The notes under the pieces are model-generated. The model ran no database searches. It had not been told where the DNA came from and saw nothing but the letters and a program-made list of their open reading frames with translations. From positions 1-5,919 of the forward strand of contig JAEUNV010000234.1 of NCBI GenBank assembly GCA_016790385.1: a stretch of DNA of 5,919 bases, in the 5' to 3' direction. The DNA comes from Zoogloea sp. GTDB lineage: Bacteria; Pseudomonadota; Gammaproteobacteria; Burkholderiales; Rhodocyclaceae. The position numbers and the translations under genes are program-made. The first letter of the stretch is position 1. Each line of letters opens with the position of its first letter. Shown one piece after another: positions 1 through 5,075 of the stretch.

Positions 1-168
1 GTGGGCCTCAACCTCTACGTGGCCTCGGGCATCACCAAGATGGGCATCACCGAGCTGACCGTGGCGGTGTGGCCGTGGCTGCTGTCGATGCTGGTGTTCC
101 TGGGCTTGGTGACGTATTGGCCTGGCCTGTCCCTGTGGTTCCCGCGCATGCTGGGGATGATCTCCTGA
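1..168 (+). CDS. dctM: TRAP transporter large permease DctM, 3' end (partial)
   Basis: Frame 1 is open from the window edge to TGA at 166-168 and gives the last 55 residues of a membrane protein. The tail reads GLNLYVASGITKMGI, then a hydrophobic segment (WPWLLSMLVFLGLVTYWP) and a short end, LWFPRMLGM. This is the usual C-terminus of the DctM/SiaM large permease of tripartite ATP-independent periplasmic transporters, which import organic acids with the sodium or proton gradient together with a periplasmic binding protein and a small DctQ permease. The start and the other subunits lie upstream, outside the window. A strong terminator follows 77 bases after the stop, so this is probably the last gene of its operon. 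The substrate cannot be told from this fragment. Confidence 0.85.
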   Translation: MGLNLYVASGITKMGITELTVAVWPWLLSMLVFLGLVTYWPGLSLWFPRMLGMIS

Positions 169-244
169 TGGCCTGGAGACAGTCACTCGCGAGGCGTGCT
201 CTGTACGCGGGTTCGAGGTGATCTGATTCCAGTCTGCTGAATGT

Positions 245-281
245 CCGAAAGCGCGTCCTTGTGGCGCGCTTTCGGCTTTTT
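245..281 (+). terminator. Intrinsic terminator after dctM
   Basis: A perfect 11-bp stem (CCGAAAGCGCG at 245-255 and CGCGCTTTCGG at 265-275) with a 9-base loop is followed by C and five Ts (277-281). It is a classical rho-independent terminator for + strand transcription. There is no T run on the other side, so it works in one direction. It separates the TRAP operon from ccoI. Confidence 0.92.
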
Positions 282-367
282 GGGGCGCCGGGCGCGTTTT
301 GCCGGGCCTGTGCTTTGTGTTAAAAGAGCGTGTTTACCGCGGCCGTCCGGTCGCGTGCGTTGTCAGC

Positions 368-371
368 GAGG
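368..371 (+). promoter_or_regulatory. Ribosome binding site deciding the ccoI start
   Basis: GAGG at 368-371 is 6 bases ahead of TTG 378 and 3 bases ahead of GTG 375. The more upstream in-frame GTG 330 has only an AAAGAG one base before it, which is too close to act as a Shine-Dalgarno site. The spacing therefore favours initiation at 378. A weak sigma70-like pair (TTGCCG 299-304, TAAAAG 321-326, 16-base spacer) lies upstream and would give a start near 333, but this is not strong evidence. Confidence 0.45.
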
Positions 372-377
372 CCTGTG

Positions 378-2837
378 TTGTCCGATTCCCTCCCGTCGTC
401 TGAGCACGACTGCTATCACTGCGGGCTGCCTATCCCCGCCGACGTGGATCTCCAGGTGAAGATCGACGGAGCGCCGCACCGGATGTGCTGTACCGGGTGT
501 CAGGCTGTGGCCCAATCCATCGTGAGCAGTGGGCTGGTGGATTACTACAAACGCCGCGATACGCTGCCCGAGCAGGCCCGGGAGGCCATGCCCGACGAAC
601 TCAAGGAGCTGGGGCTTTTTGACCATCCGGACTTTCAGCAGGGTTTCGTAAAGCCCATCGGCGAGCATGAGCGGGAAGCCGATCTGATCCTCGAAGGCAT
701 CACCTGCGCTGCATGCATCTGGCTCAACGAGCAGCATGTGGCCCACCAGCCGGGAGTCACGGCGGTGGACATCAACTACGCCACCCGGCGTGCCAGGGTG
801 CGTTGGGACGCGCGCAGGATAAAGCTCTCCGACATTCTCGGAGCCATCCAGGCCATCGGCTACCGGGCCTATCCGTATGACTCCGCCCGCTCCGAGCAGA
901 TTTCCCAGCGCGAGCGCCGTTCTGCCCTGTGGCGTCTGTTTGTGGCCGGCTTTGGAATGATGCAGGTGATGATGTACGCCTTCCCGGTGTACGTCGCTGA
1001 TCCCGGCGACATGACAGCCGACATCGAGCTGCTGATGCGTTGGGCCAGCCTGATCCTCACCGCCCCGGTGGTCCTGTACTCCGCCGCGCCCTTCTTCAGC
1101 CACGCGCTACGTGATGTGCGCCTGCGTCGCCTGGGCATGGACGTACCCGTGGCTCTGGGCGTGGGCGCGGCGTTCGTGGCCAGTTGTTGGGCAACCTTCA
1201 CTGGCAAGGGCGAGGTGTATTTTGACTCGGTGACCATGTTCGTCTTCTTCCTGTTGTGCGGACGATACGTGGAGATGCTTGCCCGCCAGAAAGCGGTGCG
1301 GGGCGTCGAGGAATTGGGCAAGGCCTTGCCGGCTTTCGCCGAGCGACTGGCCGCCTATCCCCTTCCTGAAGGCGAGCGGGTGCCGGTCTCGCAGCTCGTG
1401 GCGGGTGACATCATCCGCATCAAGCCCGGTGAAGCAGTGCCGGCCGACGGTGTGGTGATCGAGGGGTGCAGCGAGGCGAACGAAGCCCTCCTGACAGGTG
1501 AGAGCCGGCCGGTGCCCAAGGCTCCGGGAGCCGAGGTGACGGGGGGCAGTCTGAATATCGGCAGTCCCCTGACCGTGCGGGTCAGTCGCACTGGTGAAAA
1601 CACCCGACTGGCGGCCATTCGTCACCTCATGGAGCGTGCCTCGGCAGAGAAGCCGAGGGTGGTTCAGCAGGCGGATCGCGTAGCCGCCTATTTCATCGTC
1701 GCGCTGCTCGTGCTTGCGGTGGTGACGGCCGCTTGGTGGTGGTGGACCGATCCCGACCGGGCCTTGTGGGTCTTTGTCTCTGTGCTGGTGGTGAGTTGTC
1801 CCTGCGCCCTGTCCCTCGCTACCCCGGTTGCGCTCACCGTAGCCACCGATGCGCTGGCTCGAAGGGGGGTGCTGGTGACCCGCGGGCACGCTATTGAGGC
1901 GCTGGCCAGGGCGAGTCATTTTGTCTTCGACAAAACGGGCACCCTCACATACGGCGAGATGCGGGTTGAGCAGGTCCGCCTGCTGGGCGGCCTTGACGAG
2001 GAGAGCGCCGTGGCGCTGGCGGCCGCGCTTGAGCAAGGTTCGGAACACGCCATCGCCGTAGCGCTGCGTTTGCGCGCGGGCAGTGCGTCCCTGCCGGTTA
2101 CCACCGGGTTGGCCGCAACCACCGGGCAAGGTGTGTCGGGTTCGCTCGGCGGCGTTGCCCATCGTATCGGACGGCCGGGCTTTGTTGCCGAGCTGACCGG
2201 CACCCCGGTGCCCGAGGCGCTACGCGAGGACGAACGATCGGGCCGTACCGTGATTGCCTTGGGGGCGGCGCATGGATGGCTGGCAGGCTTCACCTTGTCT
2301 GACGGCCTGCGGGAGGATTGTCCCGCGGCTTTCGAGTCCCTCCGTAGCAAAGGTATCGCAGTGTCCATCTTCAGCGGTGACACCCCATCGACGGTTGCCG
2401 AGCTGGGCCGAAGGCTGGGAGTGGCCCAGGCGGTTGGCGGTATGACGCCGGAGGACAAACACAGTGGCCTGGTCGACCTTCAGAAGGGGGACGCAGTGAT
2501 CGCCATGGTGGGTGACGGGGTTAACGATGCGCCGGTTCTTGCCCAGGCGCAGGTGTCGGTGGCGATGGGAGGGGGCACCGACCTTGCCCGCAATCAGGCC
2601 GATATTGTCCTGCTGAGCGGCCACCTTTCCTCGCTGGCCGAAGGTGTCACCCTTTCTCGCCGGGCGCTCACGATCATCCGCCAGAATCTGTGGTGGTCGT
2701 TTGCTTATAATTTCACCGCCGTCCCCCTGGCCATGTTCGGGCTCGTCACACCCTGGATGGCGGGCATCGGCATGTCGGCGAGTTCGCTCCTCGTTGTATT
2801 GAATGCCTTGCGCCTCCAGCGCAGGCTTCCTCGTTGA
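378..2837 (+). CDS. ccoI: Cu-translocating P1B-type ATPase CcoI (FixI), cbb3 oxidase assembly
   Basis: Inner-membrane P1B ATPase of the CcoI/FixI/CopA2 branch, which moves Cu(I) outwards for the heme-copper centre of cbb3 oxidase. With the TTG 378 start it has 819 residues. Visible in order: the N-terminal metal-binding region typical of this branch (CYHC at 12-15, CCTGC at 37-41); an HMA-like domain with CAAC (110-113); membrane helices near 183-206, 219-240, 252-274 and 280-302; actuator TGES (373-376); a helix pair with the transport motif CPC (474-476); DKTGT with phosphorylated D518; nucleotide-binding H557; GDGVND (712-717); and two last helices with YN (777-778) and MSASS (799-803), the P1B-1 copper signatures. 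The usual His-Pro pair reads His-Ala (SEHAIA). An alternative GTG start at 330 would add 16 arginine-rich residues that do not look conserved. ccoS follows after 7 bases. Assignment to CcoI rather than a general CopA rests on the N-terminal Cys domain and on ccoS. Confidence 0.95.
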   Translation: MSDSLPSSEHDCYHCGLPIPADVDLQVKIDGAPHRMCCTGCQAVAQSIVSSGLVDYYKRRDTLPEQAREAMPDELKELGLFDHPDFQQGFVKPIGEHEREADLILEGITCAACIWLNEQHVAHQPGVTAVDINYATRRARVRWDARRIKLSDILGAIQAIGYRAYPYDSARSEQISQRERRSALWRLFVAGFGMMQVMMYAFPVYVADPGDMTADIELLMRWASLILTAPVVLYSAAPFFSHALRDVRLRRLGMDVPVALGVGAAFVASCWATFTGKGEVYFDSVTMFVFFLLCGRYVEMLARQKAVRGVEELGKALPAFAERLAAYPLPEGERVPVSQLVAGDIIRIKPGEAVPADGVVIEGCSEANEALLTGESRPVPKAPGAEVTGGSLNIGSPLTVRVSRTGENTRLAAIRHLMERASAEKPRVVQQADRVAAYFIVALLVLAVVTAAWWWWTDPDRALWVFVSVLVVSCPCALSLATPVALTVATDALARRGVLVTRGHAIEALARASHFVFDKTGTLTYGEMRVEQVRLLGGLDEESAVALAAALEQGSEHAIAVALRLRAGSASLPVTTGLAATTGQGVSGSLGGVAHRIGRPGFVAELTGTPVPEALREDERSGRTVIALGAAHGWLAGFTLSDGLREDCPAAFESLRSKGIAVSIFSGDTPSTVAELGRRLGVAQAVGGMTPEDKHSGLVDLQKGDAVIAMVGDGVNDAPVLAQAQVSVAMGGGTDLARNQADIVLLSGHLSSLAEGVTLSRRALTIIRQNLWWSFAYNFTAVPLAMFGLVTPWMAGIGMSASSLLVVLNALRLQRRLPR

Positions 2838-2844
2838 GGCTCCA

Positions 2845-3039
2845 ATGGAAAGTCTTTACCTCCTCATACCCCTCTCCGTCGTGCTGGTCTTTCTGATCGG
2901 GGTCGTGTTCTGGTGGTCGGTGCGGAGCGGACAGTTCGATGATCTGGAAGGCCCCGGCTATCGCGTTGTCGTAGACGATGATTCTCCTCCCAAGGCGAAA
3001 TCCCAGGTCAAGGACGACGAAGGCGTCGGTCAAGGCTGA
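2845..3039 (+). CDS. ccoS: cbb3-type cytochrome oxidase assembly protein CcoS (FixS)
   Basis: A 64-residue protein with one N-terminal membrane helix (about residues 4-25, LYLLIPLSVVLVFLIGVVFW). It is followed by the family signature SGQFDDLEGPGYR (28-40) and an acidic, charged tail. CcoS/FixS is a small inner-membrane factor needed for assembly of active cbb3 oxidase; in Rhodobacter it is linked to insertion of copper and heme cofactors, acting with CcoI. The length is slightly above the common 45-60 residues. The ATG at 2845 is chosen because GAGG (2836-2839) overlaps the ccoI stop with a 5-base spacing and because the helix begins right after it; an upstream ATG at 2803 lies inside ccoI. 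The 7-base gap suggests one transcript with ccoI. ccoN does not follow, unlike in many gene clusters of this kind. Confidence 0.93.
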   Translation: MESLYLLIPLSVVLVFLIGVVFWWSVRSGQFDDLEGPGYRVVVDDDSPPKAKSQVKDDEGVGQG

Positions 3040-3074
3040 CTGGATGAAAATTTACCCTGTTATCTTCATGGTTT

Positions 3075-3123
3075 TTGACCCAGGTCAAGACTCCAGGGCA
3101 GAGAGCTATGCATACTTCGTTCC
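3075..3123 (+). promoter_or_regulatory. Class II FNR/Anr-type promoter for the small RNA
   Basis: TTGAC-CCAG-GTCAA at 3075-3088 is a perfect palindrome that fits the FNR/Anr/Dnr family consensus TTGAY-N4-RTCAA. Its centre is at 3081.5. A class II FNR promoter (site at -41.5) then predicts a start at 3123, with the -10 hexamer at about 3111-3116. That position holds CATACT, which keeps the key A2 and T6 and matches TATAAT at 4 of 6 positions. There is no good -35, as expected for an activator-dependent promoter. FNR-family proteins activate such sites under low oxygen; a nitric-oxide-sensing Dnr-type regulator could also bind. The geometry is seen in the sequence; binding and activity are inferred. 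Confidence 0.75.
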
Positions 3124-3233
3124 AAGTTGAAGGCACGAACACGAGCAACAACATGTGCCTTCCGGGTGCGATTGCGCCTGAACTTAAGTCTCTCTGTTGG
3201 GGTTGGGGGTGCGCGATGCGCACCCTTTTTTTT
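3124..3233 (+). ncRNA. Candidate FNR-dependent small RNA, ~110 nt
   Basis: Predicted from the class II FNR promoter start (3123/3124) to the T run of the terminator at 3226-3233. By eye it folds into a three-way junction. Closing helix P1 pairs AAGTT (3124-3128) with AACTT (3181-3185). Hairpin P2 pairs GAAGGCAC (3129-3136) with GTGCCTTC (3155-3162) around an 18-base A/C-rich loop. Hairpin P3 (3163-3169 with 3174-3180) has seven pairs, two of them G-U, and a 4-base loop. No base is left unpaired between the helices. A 21-base linker (3186-3206) with TCTCTCT and GTTGGGG leads to the terminator, whose T8 tail suits Hfq binding. Size and regulation resemble FnrS (enterics) and AniS (Neisseria), but I recognise no sequence family. 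It could instead be a leader or a ccoS 3' UTR product. A reading frame from ATG 3153 runs through the terminator without a stop and is not credible. Confidence 0.65.
3207..3233 (+). terminator. Intrinsic terminator of the small RNA (and of ccoIS read-through)
   Basis: GGGTGCGC (3207-3214) and GCGCACCC (3218-3225) form a perfect 8-bp GC-rich stem with a 3-base loop (GAT), followed directly by eight Ts (3226-3233). It is a very strong rho-independent terminator for the + strand. It lies 168 bases after the ccoS stop, so it probably ends both the ccoIS message and the small RNA. Confidence 0.94.
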
Positions 3234-3246
3234 GCGCGTGTTTTTT

Positions 3247-3279
3247 CCTCCTGCTGAGCCTTGGGGGCTGTTGAGGAGG
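3247..3279 (+). other. Imperfect hairpin pairing CCTCCT with AGGAGG
   Basis: CCTCCT (3247-3252) can pair with AGGAGG (3274-3279). A 4x4 internal loop follows, then AGCC (3257-3260) pairs with GGCT (3266-3269) around a 5-base loop. The right arm is a full Shine-Dalgarno sequence and the left arm an anti-Shine-Dalgarno core, but no ATG, GTG or TTG follows at working distance; CTG 3288 would open a frame of only 13 codons. No function is assigned. Confidence 0.35.
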
Positions 3280-3330
3280 TATCCGCCCTGTCGTCCCTCC
3301 GTTCGGGTCGTGCCGCTTTTTCGCCTTGAG

Positions 3331-3342
3331 ACCCCCGGGGGT
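3331..3342. repeat. 12-base perfect palindrome
   Basis: ACCCCCGGGGGT reads the same on both strands. As RNA it could form only a short stem with a CCGG loop, and no T run follows closely, so it is not a terminator. It could be a protein-binding site or a chance product of GC-rich intergenic DNA. Confidence 0.4.
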
Positions 3343-3449
3343 GTTGGCTATGGATTGTTTTTACAGGCTTTTTTCATCGGCTGGTTACGCGTCCAGCCCA
3401 GCCTTGCAGGGGCCGGAGCGTTGAAAAACGCCGATCCGTAGCGCCAACC

Positions 3450-3458
3450 TGCTAAAAT
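3450..3458 (+). promoter_or_regulatory. Probable extended -10 promoter of ndk
   Basis: TGCTAAAAT matches an extended -10 element (TG-n-TAAAAT, 5 of 6 to TATAAT). A start near 3465 would leave a leader of about 43 bases before the ndk ATG. No good -35 lies 17 bases upstream (TTGAAA at 3421-3426 is 26 bases away), which fits extended -10 dependence. The ndk ribosome site is GGAG at 3496-3499, 8 bases before the ATG. Confidence 0.5.
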
Positions 3459-3507
3459 TCCCGGCTTTAGTTTTTCGACCATCCTTTGTCTCACTGGAGT
3501 CTGCCTC

Positions 3508-3933
3508 ATGGCCATTGAACGTACCCTGTCCATCATCAAACCCGACGCCGTTGCCAAGAATGTGATTGGCCAGATCTATGCCCGTTTCGAAGGCGCTGGC
3601 CTGAAGATCGTTGCCGCCAAGCTCGTGCATCTTTCCGAGCGTGAAGCCGGTGAGTTCTACGCTGTGCACAAGGAGCGTCCCTTCTTCAAGGATCTGGTGT
3701 CCTTCATGACTTCCGGTCCGGTGATGATCCAGGCTCTGGAAGGCGAAAACGCCATTGCCAAAAACCGCGAGCTGATGGGCGCCACCGACCCCAAGAAGGC
3801 CGAAAAGGGCACCATCCGCGCCGATTTCGCCGAATCCATCGATGCCAATGCCGTGCATGGCTCCGATGCCCCCGAAACTGCTGCTGTGGAAGTCGCTTTC
3901 TTCTTCCCCGGCATGAACGTTTACAGCCGTTGA
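3508..3933 (+). CDS. ndk: Nucleoside diphosphate kinase
   Basis: A complete 141-residue cytoplasmic Ndk, the normal bacterial length. It transfers the gamma phosphate of ATP to other nucleoside diphosphates through a phosphohistidine and so balances the (d)NTP pools. The family order is clear: an N-terminal beta strand with [12 protein letters not shown] (K11), the helix region with Y51, R104, N114 and the active-site signature NAVHGSD with catalytic H117, followed by the C-terminal EVAFFFPG strand. The start at ATG 3508 is supported by GGAG at 8 bases and by agreement with the usual [14 protein letters not shown]-terminus. It has its own probable promoter and is followed after 57 bases by rlmN, the common order in betaproteobacteria. 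Nothing in it is unusual. Confidence 0.98.
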   Translation: MAIERTLSIIKPDAVAKNVIGQIYARFEGAGLKIVAAKLVHLSEREAGEFYAVHKERPFFKDLVSFMTSGPVMIQALEGENAIAKNRELMGATDPKKAEKGTIRADFAESIDANAVHGSDAPETAAVEVAFFFPGMNVYSR

Positions 3934-3940
3934 TGATCTC

Positions 3941-3975
3941 TGGTTGCGGGATGAGAACCCTTCTTCCCGCAACCA
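3941..3975 (+). other. Strong hairpin between ndk and rlmN without a T tract
   Basis: TGGTTGCGGGA (3941-3951) pairs perfectly with TCCCGCAACCA (3965-3975) over 11 bp. After a 2-base bulge, AGAA (3954-3957) pairs with TTCT (3961-3964) around CCC. No T run follows on either strand, so it is not an intrinsic terminator. It ends at the rlmN ribosome site and could slow a nuclease from the 3' side of ndk, cause partial attenuation, or tune rlmN translation. Confidence 0.6.
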
Positions 3976-3983
3976 AGGATGGA
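3975..3983 (+). promoter_or_regulatory. Ribosome binding site deciding the rlmN start
   Basis: AAGGATGGA (3975-3983) precedes GTG 3991, with its last GGA 7 bases from the start. The alternative ATG at 3979 lies inside this sequence, with AAGG directly touching it, so it has no usable Shine-Dalgarno spacing. This favours GTG 3991. Confidence 0.5.
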
Positions 3984-3990
3984 AATTCAC

Positions 3991-5073
3991 GTGGTCAATC
4001 TTCTCGATTTCGATGCCGAAGCCCTCACCGACTGGTTTGTCCAGCAGGGTGAGAAGCCATTCCGTGCCAAGCAGGTGCTCCGCTGGGTGCATCGCTTCGG
4101 CGCCACCGATTTTGAGCAGATGACCGACGTGGCCAAGTCCCTGCGCGCCAAGCTCGCAGGGACTGCATGCATTACGCCACCCGTGCCCGTGCGTGACAGT
4201 GTCTCCGCTGACGGCACGCGCAAGTGGCTGCTGGATGTGGGCAACGCCAATGCTGTCGAAACGGTGTTCATCCCGGAAACCAGCCGCGGCACGCTTTGCA
4301 TCTCGTCCCAGGCCGGTTGCGCCCTCGATTGCGCGTTCTGCTCGACCGGTAAGCAAGGTTTCAATCGCAACCTCAGTGCGGCCGAGATCATCGGTCAGCT
4401 CTGGCTGGCCAATCGCCTGCTGGGCGCCAACGGCGACGGAGAGCGGGTGATCAGCAATGTGGTGATGATGGGCATGGGCGAGCCTCTCGCCAACTTCGAT
4501 AACGTCGTGTCGGCCCTCAAGCTGATGCTTGACGACAATGCCTACGGTTTGTCGCGGCGGCGCGTCACCGTGTCCACATCTGGCATCGTGCCCGCCATGG
4601 ATCGCCTGCGCGACGCCTGTCCTACGGCCCTTGCTGTGTCCTTGCATGCGTCCAATGACGCCTTGCGCGACAGGCTGGTGCCTATCAACCAGAAATACCC
4701 ACTCCGTGATCTGATGGCTGCCTGCCGGCGTTACCTCGTGAAGGCGCCGCGGGATTTCATCACCTTCGAGTACGTCATGCTGGACGGCATCAATGATTCC
4801 GATGCCCACGCCCGCGAGCTGGTTGCCCTCGTGCGTGACGTACCTTGCAAGTTCAATCTCATTCCATTCAATCCGTTTCCGGGGTCCGGGTTCGAGCGCT
4901 CACCTGCGCCGCGGATACGGCGGTTTGCCGAGATCCTCATCGATGCGGGCATCGTCACGACGACGCGGAAAACGCGCGGCGACGATGTGGATGCGGCGTG
5001 TGGTCAGCTTGCCGGTCAGGTGCAGGACAAGACCCGCCGCACGACTCGCATCGTGCCTATCCAGGGGGTCTGA
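3991..5073 (+). CDS. rlmN: Dual-specificity 23S rRNA/tRNA adenine-C2 methyltransferase RlmN
   Basis: Radical-SAM enzyme that methylates C2 of A2503 in 23S rRNA and of A37 in some tRNAs, supporting decoding accuracy. With the GTG 3991 start it has 360 residues and begins VNLLDFD, like betaproteobacterial relatives; ATG 3979 would add four residues. The N-terminal RNA-recognition domain (about 1-85) contains [17 protein letters not shown]. The radical-SAM core carries CALDCAFC, binding the 4Fe-4S cluster through C110, C114 and C117, and the SAM-contact motif [12 protein letters not shown] (GEPL at 163-166). Two mechanistic cysteines are present: C103, equivalent to E. coli C118, and C337 in DAACGQLAG, equivalent to E. 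coli C355, the methyl-carrying residue. VSLHASND and [12 protein letters not shown] are also typical. It should therefore be active. The pilW start lies 2 bases after its stop, suggesting one operon. The large opposite-strand frame over this gene is a composition shadow. Confidence 0.97.
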   Translation: MVNLLDFDAEALTDWFVQQGEKPFRAKQVLRWVHRFGATDFEQMTDVAKSLRAKLAGTACITPPVPVRDSVSADGTRKWLLDVGNANAVETVFIPETSRGTLCISSQAGCALDCAFCSTGKQGFNRNLSAAEIIGQLWLANRLLGANGDGERVISNVVMMGMGEPLANFDNVVSALKLMLDDNAYGLSRRRVTVSTSGIVPAMDRLRDACPTALAVSLHASNDALRDRLVPINQKYPLRDLMAACRRYLVKAPRDFITFEYVMLDGINDSDAHARELVALVRDVPCKFNLIPFNPFPGSGFERSPAPRIRRFAEILIDAGIVTTTRKTRGDDVDAACGQLAGQVQDKTRRTTRIVPIQGV

Positions 5074-5075
5074 CA

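Larger units (their letters stand above)
3040..3507. other. 468-base gap between ccoS and ndk, no convincing protein gene
   Basis: The first part (3040-3233) holds an FNR-type promoter, a probable small RNA and its terminator. The second part (3234-3507) holds an imperfect hairpin with CCTCCT/AGGAGG arms (3247-3279), a 12-base palindrome (3331-3342), a small inverted repeat (GGCTGG 3379-3384 with CCAGCC 3393-3398) and the probable ndk promoter (3450-3458). Short reading frames here lack a sensible ribosome site, cross the terminator, or have compositions dominated by frame shadows. I see no tRNA, insertion sequence or CRISPR in it. Confidence 0.7.

Noticed and set aside
168..221. 17-codon frame starting in TGATG at the dctM stop
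   Set aside because: The coupled start is attractive, but the peptide is very short and arginine-rich, and nothing supports it beyond the overlap.
200..230. tRNA T-arm-like GGGTTCGAGG after dctM
   Set aside because: The flanking bases do not pair to form a T stem, and no acceptor, D or anticodon arm can be built around it.
299..326. Sigma70-like promoter TTGCCG / TAAAAG before ccoI
   Set aside because: Only 4 of 6 matches in each box; it is plausible by position but too weak to list as a feature.
1107..2162. 351-codon open frame on the minus strand inside ccoI
   Set aside because: It covers conserved P-type ATPase motifs on the other strand, is rich in His, Arg and Gly as frame shadows are, and has no recognisable domain.
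3153..3257. Small protein from ATG 3153 inside the small RNA
   Set aside because: A weak GAG lies 7 bases upstream, but the frame has no stop before the terminator T run, so the RNA would end inside the gene.
3379..3398. Inverted repeat GGCTGG/CCAGCC near a T run as a second terminator
   Set aside because: The T run is on the wrong side for + strand termination, and the minus strand shows an A run after the stem.
3127..3441. 104-codon frame across the second half of the ccoS-ndk gap
   Set aside because: It crosses the strong terminator, has no good start and no recognisable domain.
3385..4809. 474-codon open frame on the minus strand across ndk and rlmN
   Set aside because: It is antisense to two highly conserved genes. 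Its His/Gly-rich composition is what codon-biased GC-rich genes give in the opposite frame, and no family is recognised.
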